DNA of 64,000 nucleotides from Sphingomonas sp. Ant H11. Lineage in GTDB: Bacteria > Pseudomonadota > Alphaproteobacteria > Sphingomonadales > Sphingomonadaceae. The notes under the pieces are model-generated. The model made no database searches, was not told where the DNA came from, and saw only the letters and a program-made list of their open reading frames with translations. Location of the stretch: assembly GCF_000797515.1 (NCBI RefSeq), contig NZ_JSBN01000011.1, forward strand, positions 1 to 64,000, written 5' to 3'. Shown here one piece after another: positions 54,078-62,800 of the stretch (its first letter is position 1; the number at the start of each line of letters is the position of its first letter). The position numbers and the translations under genes were made by a program.

Positions 54078-54794
54078 ATGCGGTTCCTGACGACCTTCCA
54101 TCTGTGGCCGTTCCTGGACACGGTCGTCAGCTATTTGGCGGCGTTCGTGCTCGGCACGCTGATCGGCGCCGAGCGGCAATATCGCCAGCGCACTGCGGGC
54201 CTGCGTACCAATGCGCTGGTCGCATTGGGGTCAGCGGCGTTCGTTGATCTCGGGCAGCGGCTCGGCGGGGACGTCGAGTCGATCCGGATCATTGCCTATG
54301 TCGTGTCGGGGATCGGTTTCCTCGGCGCGGGCGTGATCATGAAGGAGGGGATGAACGTCCGCGGGCTCAACACTGCGGCGACCTTGTGGTGCTCGGCGGC
54401 GGTGGGCGCGATTGCCGGGAGCGACCTGATCGCGGAAGCGGTGCTGCTGACCGGCTTCGTGATCCTCGCCAACACGATGCTGCGGCCGCTGGTTGATGCG
54501 ATCAACCGCATCCCGATCGAAGGGCGCAATGTCGAGGCGACCTATACGGTGACGATCACCACCGATGCCGAGGAGGCCGGGCCGATGGGCGATTTGCTGA
54601 CCGAGCATCTTGAGGCGGCGCAACTCCCCGTGGCCGAGCTTGACGTGGTTGCGCGCGGTGAAGATCGCGTGGAGATTGTCGCCAAGCTGGTGAGCACCAA
54701 TATAGACGGCGGTGAGCTCGACGCGCTGACCGATCATCTTGCGACCGTGCATGGAATTTCCCATGCGACGTGGCAGGCGCGCACGCACGATTAG
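54078..54794 (+). CDS. MgtC/SapB family membrane protein
   Basis: Inner-membrane protein of the MgtC group, associated with low-magnesium or acid stress. The conserved opening FVLGTLIGAERQYRQRTAGL, then TNALVALGSAAF, GFLGAGVIMKEGMNVRGLNT and AATLWCSAAVGAIAGSDL match the family. The C-terminal 80 residues are an ACT-like soluble domain (YTVTITTDAEEAGPMGDLLT), as in MgtC of Mycobacterium. It lies four bases after the peptidase stop. Confidence 0.92.
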   Translation: MRFLTTFHLWPFLDTVVSYLAAFVLGTLIGAERQYRQRTAGLRTNALVALGSAAFVDLGQRLGGDVESIRIIAYVVSGIGFLGAGVIMKEGMNVRGLNTAATLWCSAAVGAIAGSDLIAEAVLLTGFVILANTMLRPLVDAINRIPIEGRNVEATYTVTITTDAEEAGPMGDLLTEHLEAAQLPVAELDVVARGEDRVEIVAKLVSTNIDGGELDALTDHLATVHGISHATWQARTHD

Positions 54795-54855
54795 CAAAGC
54801 GATTGGACGTCGGCGCGTAATGACGCTACGGGCGCGATCCGAATTGGAGGATGTT

Positions 54856-55884
54856 ATGGGTTACAGGATCGTGGTCGCGGGCGCGACGGGCAATGTCGGG
54901 CGCGAGATGCTCAATATTCTGGCGGAGCGTGAATTCCCGCTGGCGGATATCGCTGTGGTGGCATCGTCGCGCAGCCAGGGCGACGAGGTCGATTTCGGCG
55001 AGACCGGGCGCAAGCTCAAAGTGCAGAATATCGACAATTTCGATCCCACCGGCTGGGACATGGCGCTGTTCGCGATCGGGTCGGACGCGACCAAGATCCA
55101 CGCGCCGCGCTTTGCCGCTGCCGGTTGCACGGTGATCGACAATTCGTCGCTCTACCGCATGGACCCCGATGTGCCGCTGATCGTGCCGGAAGTGAACCCC
55201 GATGCGATCGCGGGCTATACCAAGCGCAATATCATCGCCAACCCGAACTGCTCGACCGCGCAGATGGTGGTGGCGCTGAAGCCGCTGCACGATTTCGCCA
55301 AGATCAAGCGCGTCGTCGTCGCGACCTATCAGTCGGTCTCCGGCGCGGGCAAGGCGGGGATGGACGAGCTGTTCGAGCAATCGCGCAACATCTTCGTCGG
55401 CGATTCGGCGGAAGCGAAGAAGTTCACCAAGCAGATCGCCTTCAACGTGATCCCGCACATCGACAGCTTCCTCGACGATGGGTCGACCAAGGAAGAATGG
55501 AAGATGGTGGTCGAGACCAAGAAGATCCTCGATCCCAAGATCAAGGTCACCGCCACCTGCGTGCGCGTGCCGGTGTTCGTGGGTCATTCGGAAGCGATCA
55601 ACATCGAGTTCGAGAATGAAATCTCGGCCGACCAGGCGCAGAAGATCCTGCGCGAGGCACCCGGCGTGATGCTCGTCGACAAGCGCGAGGACGGCGGATA
55701 CGTGACGCCGGTTGAATGCGTGGGCGAATATGCGACCTTCATCAGCCGCGTGCGCGAGGATTCGACCGTCGAGAACGGCCTGTCCTTGTGGTGCGTTTCG
55801 GACAATCTCCGCAAGGGCGCGGCGCTCAACGCGGTGCAGATCGCGGAATTGCTGGGCCGCCGGTATTTGAAGAAGGCGGATTGA
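54856..55884 (+). CDS. asd: Aspartate-semialdehyde dehydrogenase
   Basis: Reduces aspartyl phosphate at the branch to lysine/diaminopimelate, threonine and methionine. NADP site GYRIVVAGATGNVGREML, catalytic cysteine in NIIANPNCSTAQMVVAL, SVSGAGKAGMDEL, and RVPVFVGHSEAINIEFE with the active-site histidine. 342 residues from ATG at 54856, whose TTGGAGG lies five bases upstream. Confidence 0.96.
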   Translation: MGYRIVVAGATGNVGREMLNILAEREFPLADIAVVASSRSQGDEVDFGETGRKLKVQNIDNFDPTGWDMALFAIGSDATKIHAPRFAAAGCTVIDNSSLYRMDPDVPLIVPEVNPDAIAGYTKRNIIANPNCSTAQMVVALKPLHDFAKIKRVVVATYQSVSGAGKAGMDELFEQSRNIFVGDSAEAKKFTKQIAFNVIPHIDSFLDDGSTKEEWKMVVETKKILDPKIKVTATCVRVPVFVGHSEAINIEFENEISADQAQKILREAPGVMLVDKREDGGYVTPVECVGEYATFISRVREDSTVENGLSLWCVSDNLRKGAALNAVQIAELLGRRYLKKAD

Positions 55885-55966
55885 GCGGCTTCTGAACGCC
55901 TGTTAGCCTCCAGTCGAACGCGGTCATCAGCCGATAAGGCATGACCGCGTAGACAGGGAGGCAGGG

Positions 55967-56413
55967 ATGACCGAAACCGTCACCGGCGGCTGCCAATGCG
56001 GTCGGATCCGCTACAGCGTCGCGATCGACACTGACGATGCGTATCTGTGCCACTGCCGGATGTGCCAGCGCGCGACCGGGGGCGTGTCGATCGCCTTCAA
56101 GGGAGTGAAGATCGCCAATGTCGCCTGGGAGCGCGAACCCGATCGTTATCAAAGCTCGCCGATCGCGCAGCGCGGGTTTTGCGCTGCGTGCGGCACGCCG
56201 CTGACCTTTGAATATCTCGAGCCCGGCGAGACTATGGACCTCAGCGTCGGCAGTTTCGATGATCCGTATCGCTTTCGCCCGACGCATCATTTCTCGCCCG
56301 AGACTTGGCATGAGGCGTGGCTCGACATTAAGGACCTGCCGACGACGCGGGTGGCGGACAATCCGTCGACGGTCGAGCGCTGGATGAAAGCTATTGGCAA
56401 ACTCCCCGACTGA
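55967..56413 (+). CDS. GFA/CENP-V-type zinc protein
   Basis: 148 residues with the GFA cysteine set: GGCQCGRIRYSV, LCHCRMCQRATGGV and FCAACGTPLTFEYL, binding two zinc ions. Relatives were first described as glutathione-dependent formaldehyde-activating enzymes, but most are uncharacterised and that activity is doubtful. GGGAGGCAGGG precedes the ATG. The last 20 bases overlap the following hydrolase gene. Confidence 0.9.
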   Translation: MTETVTGGCQCGRIRYSVAIDTDDAYLCHCRMCQRATGGVSIAFKGVKIANVAWEREPDRYQSSPIAQRGFCAACGTPLTFEYLEPGETMDLSVGSFDDPYRFRPTHHFSPETWHEAWLDIKDLPTTRVADNPSTVERWMKAIGKLPD

Positions 56414-57155
56414 ACCGCAGTTCTTCGACAGCTTCGATGGCACCCGCCTGGCGTGGCGGGAGATCGGGGAGGGACGCCCTGTCGTCCTGATCCACGGCTA
56501 TTTCTCCAACGCGACGATCAACTGGATCAAATACGGCCATGCTGCGCGCATCGCCGAGTCAGGTTTTCGGGTGATCATGCCCGACCTGCGCGCGCACGGC
56601 GACAGCGCCAAGCCGCACGAGGCCGCCGCCTATCCGCCCGACGTGCTGATGCGCGATGGCTTTGCGCTGATCGCGCATCTCGGCCTCACCGATTATGATC
56701 TCGCCGGCTATTCGCTCGGCGGGCGCACCTCGATGCGGATGCTCGCCAATGGCGCGACGCCACGCCGCGCGGTCATCTCTGGCATGGGGTTGCAGGGCAT
56801 CGTCGATACCGCCGGGCGTGGCAGCTATTTCCACAATGTGCTGACCAACCTCGGCAGTTTCACACGCGGCACCAGCGAATGGCTGACCGAAGCGTTCCTC
56901 AAGACGACTGCGGGCGATCCGGTCGCGCTGCTGCACATTCTCGACACCTTCGTCGACACGCCGCGCGATGCGCTCGACCATATCACCACGCCGACGCTGA
57001 TCCTGACCGGCGAGGACGATGACGACAACGGCTCGGCGCAGGACCTCGCGGCGGCGCTGCCCGATGCGCGCTATCAGGCGATCCCCGGCAACCATATGAG
57101 CGCGGTGCTCAAACCCGAATTGGGCACGGCGATCGCGGCGTTTCTGGCGGCTTGA
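56394..57155 (+). CDS. Alpha/beta hydrolase
   Basis: 253 residues. FDGTRLAWREIGEGRPVVLI leads to the oxyanion loop HGYFSN, the elbow LAGYSLGGRTSMRM gives the nucleophile serine, LILTGEDDDDNG the aspartate and IPGNHMSAVL the histidine. The only upstream initiator in frame is a TTG within the GFA gene; otherwise the protein would lose its first strands, so I accept the 20-bp overlap and likely coupling. Substrate unknown. Confidence 0.88.
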   Translation: MANSPTEPQFFDSFDGTRLAWREIGEGRPVVLIHGYFSNATINWIKYGHAARIAESGFRVIMPDLRAHGDSAKPHEAAAYPPDVLMRDGFALIAHLGLTDYDLAGYSLGGRTSMRMLANGATPRRAVISGMGLQGIVDTAGRGSYFHNVLTNLGSFTRGTSEWLTEAFLKTTAGDPVALLHILDTFVDTPRDALDHITTPTLILTGEDDDDNGSAQDLAAALPDARYQAIPGNHMSAVLKPELGTAIAAFLAA

Positions 57156-57207
57156 CCCTGCGCGCGGTGGCGCACAGGTTGCGCCATCTTTGCAAATGGG
57201 GACTCAC

Positions 57208-59046
57208 ATGATCCGCACTGGAATTTCGTCGCTCGCCCTGATTCTGTCGCTGGCGTCGGCACCCGCTTTCGCCAACCCGGCAGCCGCACCCGCCGCCGCT
57301 GCCGCAGCACCGACCGTCGCCGAGGCAGATGCGTTCGTAGCGCGCGCGGAAAAGGAACTGGCCGATTTCTCCACCCCGGCGCAGCAGGCGGCGTGGATCA
57401 ACGCAACCTACATCACCGACGACACCGACGCGATCGCCGCGAAGTTCGGTGCGGAGGGGACCGAGATGGGGGTCCGCTTCGCGCTCGAGGCGGCGAAATA
57501 TGCGGGTGTGCCCGGCCTGTCGTTCGATACCAAACGCAAGATCGATCTGCTGCGCAACGGCCTGACGCTGCCTGCGCCGACCACGCCCGGTGCCGCATCC
57601 GAGCTTTCGACGATCGTGACGAAGCTCGGATCGGACTATGGCAAGGGCAAGGGCACGCTTGACGGCAAGCCGATCAACGGCAGCGACATCGAGGCGGCGA
57701 TGGGCACGGTGCGCGATCCCGCCAAGTCGAAGGAGATGTGGGTCAGCTGGCACGACGCTGTCGGCGCGCCGATGCGCAAGGATTTCGCACGCGAAGTGGT
57801 GATCGCCAACCAAGGTGCCAAGGGCCTCGGCTATGCCGATGTCGGCGCGCTGTGGCGCTCGGGCTATGACATGACCCCGGCGCAGTTTGAGGCCACCACC
57901 GATACGCTGTGGAAGCAGGTCGAGCCGCTCTACAAGGCGCTCCACACCTATGTCCGCTGGAAGCTGAACGCCCAATATGGCGATGCGGTGCAGCCCAAGA
58001 CAGGGCCGATCCGCGCCGATCTGCTGGGTAATATGTGGGCGCAGGAATGGGGCAACATCTATGATGTGGTAGCCCCGGCGGGCGCGGGCGATGTCGGCTA
58101 TGATGTCGGCGATCTGCTCAAGGCCAAGGGCTATGACCCGATCAAGATGTTCAAGACCGGCGAGGGCTTCTACTCCTCGCTCGGGTTCAAGCCGCTGCCC
58201 GACACCTTCTGGGCGCGCTCGCAAATCGTGAAGCCGGCCGACCGCGAAGTGGTCTGCCATGCCTCGGCCTGGGACATTGACAGCAAGGATGACGTGCGCA
58301 TCAAGATGTGCACCAAGGTCAATGGCGACGATTTCGTCACCATCCATCACGAGATGGGCCACAATTATTACCAGCGCGCCTACAAAAATCAGCCCTTCCT
58401 CTATGAGAATGGCGCGAATGACGGCTTCCACGAAGCGATCGGCGATTTCGTCGCTTTGTCGATCACGCCTGATTATCTGGTGAAGATCGGCCTGCTCGAT
58501 CCGGCCAAGGTGCCGAGCCCCGACAAGGATATCGGCCTGCTGCTCAAGCAGGCGATGGACAAGGTTGCCTTCCTGCCGTTTGGTCTGCTGGTCGACAAAT
58601 GGCGCTGGGGTGTCTTTTCGGGCGCGACGCCGGAGGGGCAGTATGAAAAGAGCTGGAACGACCTGCGGCTGAAATATCAGGGGATCGTACCCCCGGTCGC
58701 GCGCGACGAGACGCGCTTCGATCCCGGCGCGAAATACCATGTTGCGGCCAGCGTGCCGTATGCGCGCTATTTCCTCGCCCGGCTCTATCAGTTCCAATTC
58801 TATCAGGCGGCGTGCAAGCAGTCGGGCTGGACCGGGCCGCTGCATCGTTGCTCCTTTTACGGCAATAAGGAGGTCGGCGCGAAGCTGAACGCCATGCTGG
58901 AAATGGGGCAGTCGAAGCCGTGGCCCGAGGCACTGGCCGTGTTTACGGGCACCCGCGAGATTTCGGGCCAGGCGATGGTCGATTATTTCGCACCGCTAAA
59001 GGCGTGGCTGGATAAGCAGAATGAGGGCAAGCCGCAGGGGTGGTGA
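57208..59046 (+). CDS. M2 family metallopeptidase (angiotensin-converting-enzyme-like), exported
   Basis: Periplasmic zinc dipeptidyl carboxypeptidase. Signal peptide SLALILSLASAPAFANP, an alanine-rich linker, then the all-helical ACE fold with zinc site FVTIHHEMGHNYYQRAY and the third ligand in FHEAIGDFVALS; VCHASAWDID and RYFLARLYQFQFYQAAC are also ACE-like. 612 residues. ATG at 57208 has GGGGA six bases upstream; an upstream ATG at 57196 is less likely. Bacterial ACE homologues are scattered, and sphingomonads and xanthomonads are among the carriers. Confidence 0.94.
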   Translation: MIRTGISSLALILSLASAPAFANPAAAPAAAAAAPTVAEADAFVARAEKELADFSTPAQQAAWINATYITDDTDAIAAKFGAEGTEMGVRFALEAAKYAGVPGLSFDTKRKIDLLRNGLTLPAPTTPGAASELSTIVTKLGSDYGKGKGTLDGKPINGSDIEAAMGTVRDPAKSKEMWVSWHDAVGAPMRKDFAREVVIANQGAKGLGYADVGALWRSGYDMTPAQFEATTDTLWKQVEPLYKALHTYVRWKLNAQYGDAVQPKTGPIRADLLGNMWAQEWGNIYDVVAPAGAGDVGYDVGDLLKAKGYDPIKMFKTGEGFYSSLGFKPLPDTFWARSQIVKPADREVVCHASAWDIDSKDDVRIKMCTKVNGDDFVTIHHEMGHNYYQRAYKNQPFLYENGANDGFHEAIGDFVALSITPDYLVKIGLLDPAKVPSPDKDIGLLLKQAMDKVAFLPFGLLVDKWRWGVFSGATPEGQYEKSWNDLRLKYQGIVPPVARDETRFDPGAKYHVAASVPYARYFLARLYQFQFYQAACKQSGWTGPLHRCSFYGNKEVGAKLNAMLEMGQSKPWPEALAVFTGTREISGQAMVDYFAPLKAWLDKQNEGKPQGW

Positions 59047-59122
59047 TGCTTGGGGGGAAGGTCGGTCTGCCTTCCCCCAAACTTCTGGTTCCGCCGGGCG
59101 CGAGGCCAAGCGATAGGTCGCC

Positions 59123-59467
59123 TCAGTTGGGGATCGTCCCTTCATCGGCGATGCCCGCTTGGAAGGAAGCGCTGGAATCGCTGCCATCGGCCTGATGTGC
59201 ATGTTCGCCGGGGTTCAGCGCTTCGGTCTTGGGCGTGCTGCTGCGCAGGGTGAAGAGCGCTGCCGCTGCCGCGCCCACTGCCGCCACGCCGCCGATGATC
59301 GCGGCCAGGCCCCAGCGGTTGCGGGTCGGCGTCGCAGCGGTCTTCGTCGCCGGAGCCTTTTTCGCGGTTGCCTTGCGCGGTGCCGCGGCTTTGCGGGGCG
59401 TCGCGGGCTTGCGCGGGGTCGCGGGTTTGGTTGCGGTGTCGGTCGGTTTTTTCGGCGGCGTGGCCAT
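59123..59467 (-). CDS. Lys/Ala/Pro-rich membrane-anchored protein, 114 residues
   Basis: The first 50 residues are a histone H1-like repeat tract (TPRKPATPRKAAAPRK and similar), then one helix GLAAIIGGVAAVGAAAAALF, then an acidic, histidine-containing tail (GEHAHQADGSDSSASFQAG). The basic tract could touch nucleic acid or lipid. AAGGGAGCC upstream of the ATG is a good ribosome site. No family recognised. Confidence 0.7.
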   Translation of the reverse strand: MATPPKKPTDTATKPATPRKPATPRKAAAPRKATAKKAPATKTAATPTRNRWGLAAIIGGVAAVGAAAAALFTLRSSTPKTEALNPGEHAHQADGSDSSASFQAGIADEGTIPN

Positions 59468-59540
59468 GAGCGGCTCCCTTGTTCGTTGATCAGGCGTAAC
59501 GCGCGAGGTGGCGGGTGTTTCCCCGCCCTCCTTCAAGCGT

Positions 59541-61006
59541 TTAGCGGAACGGCGGTTCGTTGAAGGCGCGCAGCTTGCGGCTGTGCAATTTCTTGCCCTC
59601 GCGGCGCAGTTCCTCACACGCCTCGATGCCGATCCGCATATGCTCGCTGATCGCGCGTTCGTAGAAGCGGTTGGCCTGACCCGGCAGCTTCAATTCGCCG
59701 TGCAGCGGCTTGTCGGAAACGCACAGCAAGGTGCCGTAGGGAACGCGGAAGCGATAGCCCTGCGCCGCGATCGTCGCCGATTCCATGTCGATGCCGACCG
59801 CGCGGCTGAGCGAGAAGCGCAGCGCCGAGCGCGAATATTGCAACTCCCAGTTGCGGTCGTCGGTGGTGACGATCGTGCCGGTGCGCAGGCGGCGCTTGAG
59901 TTCGTCGCCCGACTGGCCCGAAATCGTCTCGGCCGCGCGCGCGAGCGCGAGTTGCACCTCGGCAATCGCGGGCACGGGGATTGCCGGGGGCAGCACATCG
60001 TCAAGCACGTGATCGTCGCGCAAATAGGCGTGGGCGAGGACATAGTCGCCGATCCGCTGGCTCGGGCGCAGGCCGCCGCAATGGCCGATCATCAGCCACG
60101 CCTCGGGCCGCAGCACCGCCAGATGATCGCAAATCGTCTTGGCATTGGCGGGGCCGACGCCGATATTGACAAGCGTGATGCCGGTGCCGTCCTCTGCCAT
60201 CAAATGATAGGCCGGCATTTGGTGCCGCCGCCACGCGCTCGTATCGGCCAGCATCGCCTCGACATCGTCGCCCGCGCGCATCAGCACGCCGCCGGCACCG
60301 GAAACGCCGGTGTAGCGGCTTGGCTTGCCGTCTTCACCGGGCTCCAGTTGCGCGCACGCCCAGCGGACGAACTCGTCAACGTAGCGGTGGTAATTGGTGA
60401 ACAGCACATAGCGCTGAACATGTTCGGGCGGCGTGCCGGTGTAATGCCGCAACCGCGCGAGCGAGAAATCAGTGCGCAAGCCATCGAACAGCGCCAGCGG
60501 GCGGGCACCGTCGGTGACGGTATAGAGCCCGTCGCAATCTCGTCGCCAATATGCGCCAGGTCGGTCGCCGGGAAGTGGCGCGCCAGTTCCAGCGCGGAAA
60601 CCTGGTCGAGGCTCAGCGCATGGCCCGGATCTATGACATAAGGAAAGGGGATTTCCTGACGGCCCTCGACCGCTTCGACCGTGACGTCATAATCTTCAAT
60701 CAGCAGCGTCAATTGCTCGGTCAGATAATCGGCGAAAATCGCCGGCTTGGTGACGCTGATCGCATAATCACCCTCGGTTACTAGCCGTCCAAACGAACGC
60801 CGCGGGGTCGGCCGGTCGCTCCCTCCGCGATAGTGCAGCCGAATCTCGGGGTAGGCGAAACTCCCGTCTGTGCGCGTATGCGGCGCGGGCGGCGTTCCGG
60901 TGGAGAGATAGGTGGTCAGCGCCGCCTGCAGGCGATCGACCGATGCGCGATAAAGCCGGTCGAGCTCAGCGACGATGGCGGCGGCGGGGCTGGAAGCGTG
61001 CGTCAT
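59541..61006 (-). CDS. amn: AMP nucleosidase (apparent frameshift near 60531-60536)
   Basis: Hydrolyses AMP to adenine and ribose 5-phosphate. N-terminal regulatory domain (RTDGSFAYPEIRLHYRG, GRLVTEGDYAISVTKP), then a nucleoside-phosphorylase-fold catalytic domain: ITLVNIGVGPANAKTICDHL, WLMIGHCGGLRPSQRIGDYV, VLAHAYLRDDHVLDDVLPP and AVGIDMESATIAAQGYRFRV. The halves differ in frame; adding a G near 60531-60536 (GDEIADGLYTVTDGA) restores about 488 residues. MTHASSPAAA from ATG at 61006 fits the known start. Confidence 0.92.
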
Positions 61007-61045
61007 GGATAGCCGCTACGCCGCTATCGTTACGCGCGCAAGACC

Positions 61046-61072
61046 AAGGGGCGTATCGTCGATACGCCCCTT
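61046..61072 (-). terminator. Perfect hairpin, probable terminator
   Basis: AAGGGGCGTATC-GTC-GATACGCCCCTT is a 12-bp perfect stem between the small membrane-protein gene and amn. No T tract follows on either strand, so it could also be an attenuating or RNA-stabilising structure. Confidence 0.5.
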
Positions 61073-61079
61073 CGAAAGG

Positions 61080-61334
61080 TCAGCCTTTTTTCGGGGCGGA
61101 TCCGGCCTCGTCCTTTGAGAGGATCTTGCTGGCACCGAAGGCGGCACCGGCAACGGCCGCAGCTGCACCGGCGGCAATGCCGACGGCGGCGAGCGGATGA
61201 TCCTTCACCGCTTCGACGGTCGCCTCAAATGCATCGTTCAGTGCACCCCTGGCTTGTTCGAACAAGCCCTCGGCCTGTTCGATGATCGTGTCATTTGCGG
61301 GGGGAGTGCTCGAATCGCGGGTCGTATCGGTCAT
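61080..61334 (-). CDS. DUF883/YqjD-like small membrane protein
   Basis: 84 residues: an amphipathic N-terminal part (IIEQAEGLFEQARGALNDAF), then EATVEAVKDHPLAAVGIAAG and a short alanine/glycine membrane helix, as in the ElaB/YqjD/DUF883 group whose members attach to the inner membrane and bind ribosomes in E. coli. The assignment is by pattern. Upstream TTTCCTGGAACG on the plus strand gives a modest ribosome site on the minus. Confidence 0.65.
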   Translation of the reverse strand: MTDTTRDSSTPPANDTIIEQAEGLFEQARGALNDAFEATVEAVKDHPLAAVGIAAGAAAAVAGAAFGASKILSKDEAGSAPKKG

Positions 61335-61449
61335 GGCTTGGCCCTTTCCTGGAACGTCCTCTTGCAACCGATCGGGAGCATGGCGGGTTCCACGCTTTCC
61401 GACGCCAATCGCAATAATCGGTCGCCCGGCGTGAGCCAGGCCGACAGGA

Positions 61450-61929
61450 TCAGATCTCGCTTAGCAGATGTTCGGCCGAGGACACTTCGAAGGCACCGGG
61501 GGCTTCGACGTTGAGCTGTTCCACCACGCCGTCATTGACCAGCATCGAATAGCGCTGGCTGCGCTCGCCCATGCCGAATTTGGAGCCGTCGAAGGTCAGG
61601 CCAACCGCCTTGGCGAATTCGGCGTTTCCGTCGGCGAGCATGGTAATGCCGTCAGCGTTGCTCGCCTTGCCCCAGGCACCCATCACAAAGGCGTCGTTGA
61701 CCGAGGTAAAGGCGATCTCGTCCACGCCCTTTGCCTTGATCTCGTCGGCCTTGTCGACAAAACCAGGCAAATGCCGAGCAGAACAGGTCGGCGTAAAAGC
61801 ACCCGGAACCGCGACCAGCGCGACCTTGCGGCCCTTGAAGAACTCGTCCGAGCTGACCTGATTGGGGCCTTCGGCCGTCACTTTGGTGAGGGTGATGGTG
61901 GGGATGCGGTCGCCGACGCTGATCGTCAT
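61450..61929 (-). CDS. Peroxiredoxin, PRX5/AhpE-type
   Basis: Thiol peroxidase for hydroperoxides, 159 residues. MTISVGDRIPTITLTKV, the peroxidatic cysteine in VAVPGAFTPTCSARHLPGF, FTSVNDAFVMGAWGK and GLTFDGSKFGMGERSQRYSM are typical of the PRX5 subfamily. The reductant (glutaredoxin or thioredoxin) is not evident here. AGGAGA precedes the ATG at 61929. Confidence 0.94.
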   Translation of the reverse strand: MTISVGDRIPTITLTKVTAEGPNQVSSDEFFKGRKVALVAVPGAFTPTCSARHLPGFVDKADEIKAKGVDEIAFTSVNDAFVMGAWGKASNADGITMLADGNAEFAKAVGLTFDGSKFGMGERSQRYSMLVNDGVVEQLNVEAPGAFEVSSAEHLLSEI

Positions 61930-62033
61930 GGGAATCTCTCCTGATGGGGCCGCCCGACTAATAGGTGCGGCGCGGCGTACCTCGTGCAAGCGCGCGGGAA
62001 TTTCAAGCGTGGCGAGCGAGCGCGTCCGCGGTT

Positions 62034-62618
62034 ATGCTGTACGCGATGGACTCCGCCCGCAACCTCACTGGCCAATTCCTGCTCGCCATGCCGGGTATTG
62101 GTGACCCGCGCTTCGATCGGGCGGTGATTGCGATGTGCGCGCATGATTCAGACGGCGCTCTGGGAATCGGGATCGGTGCGACGATCGCGGGCATTGGCTT
62201 GCACACGGTGCTTGAGCAGTTGGATATCGACCTTGGCGTCGCGCCCGATGTTCCCGTGCATTTCGGCGGGCCGGTCGAACCCCGGCGCGGTTTCGTGCTT
62301 CACGCCCTCGACTGGGGCGGCCAGGATACGATCGAGGTCGTCGGGCATGCGGGGGCGCTGTGGGCGTTGTCGGGAACGACCGACGTGCTGAAGGCGATTG
62401 CGGCTGGCCGCGGCCCGTCGCGCTGGCTGGTCGCGCTGGGTTATGCGGGATGGGGCGAGGGGCAACTCGACGGCGAGTTGACGCGACACGGTTGGCTGAA
62501 CGTGCCGGGCCATCTCGATTTGCTGTATGGCTGCAATGCCGAGAGTCGATGGGAAGCGGGGTTTGCCAGCGCCGGAATCGATTCGCGGCTCCTGGCGAAC
62601 GAGACAGGCTGGGCCTGA
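62034..62618 (+). CDS. YqgE/AlgH family protein (DUF179)
   Basis: About 194 residues. NLTGQFLLAMPGIGDPRFDR and AVIAMCAHDSDGALGIGIG are the family's start, PVHFGGPVEPRRGFVLHALD the core, and ALGYAGWGEGQLDGELTRHG the hallmark motif. Function is poorly known; relatives are tied to alginate control in Pseudomonas but are widespread. ATG at 62034 or 62046 can start it. Divergent from the peroxiredoxin gene. Confidence 0.92.
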   Translation: MLYAMDSARNLTGQFLLAMPGIGDPRFDRAVIAMCAHDSDGALGIGIGATIAGIGLHTVLEQLDIDLGVAPDVPVHFGGPVEPRRGFVLHALDWGGQDTIEVVGHAGALWALSGTTDVLKAIAAGRGPSRWLVALGYAGWGEGQLDGELTRHGWLNVPGHLDLLYGCNAESRWEAGFASAGIDSRLLANETGWA

Positions 62619-62720
62619 AACGCCACTGAAATCGCCGCTGGAAGGCGTCTGCGCGGTCGAATCGCTGCTATGATAGGAGAAATGGCAACGTCATCACGGC
62701 CAGACACCGTCTCACATAAC

Positions 62721-62740
62721 ATATAAAGACATCTTTATAT
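62721..62740. promoter_or_regulatory. Palindromic operator upstream of ahcY
   Basis: ATATAAAGA-CA-TCTTTATAT is a perfect inverted repeat with nine-base arms, 60 bases before the ahcY GTG. A TATATT (62736-62741) overlaps its right arm and may be a -10. It suits a homodimeric winged-helix repressor; an ArsR-type SahR regulator of the methyl cycle is the natural candidate, by inference. Confidence 0.65.
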
Positions 62741-62800
62741 TTGATTTGGAGCCTGACCCGCGTTACGGGCCGCCTCATCAACCAAACCGGAGATTCCTGC

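Noticed and set aside
57109..58845. 578-codon minus-strand frame across the M2 peptidase
   Set aside because: Shadow frame; the plus-strand peptidase has an intact zinc site and signal peptide.
62741..62800. SAH or SAM riboswitch in the ahcY leader
   Set aside because: The leader is short and lacks the conserved core of known SAH and SAM classes; the palindromic DNA operator explains control better.
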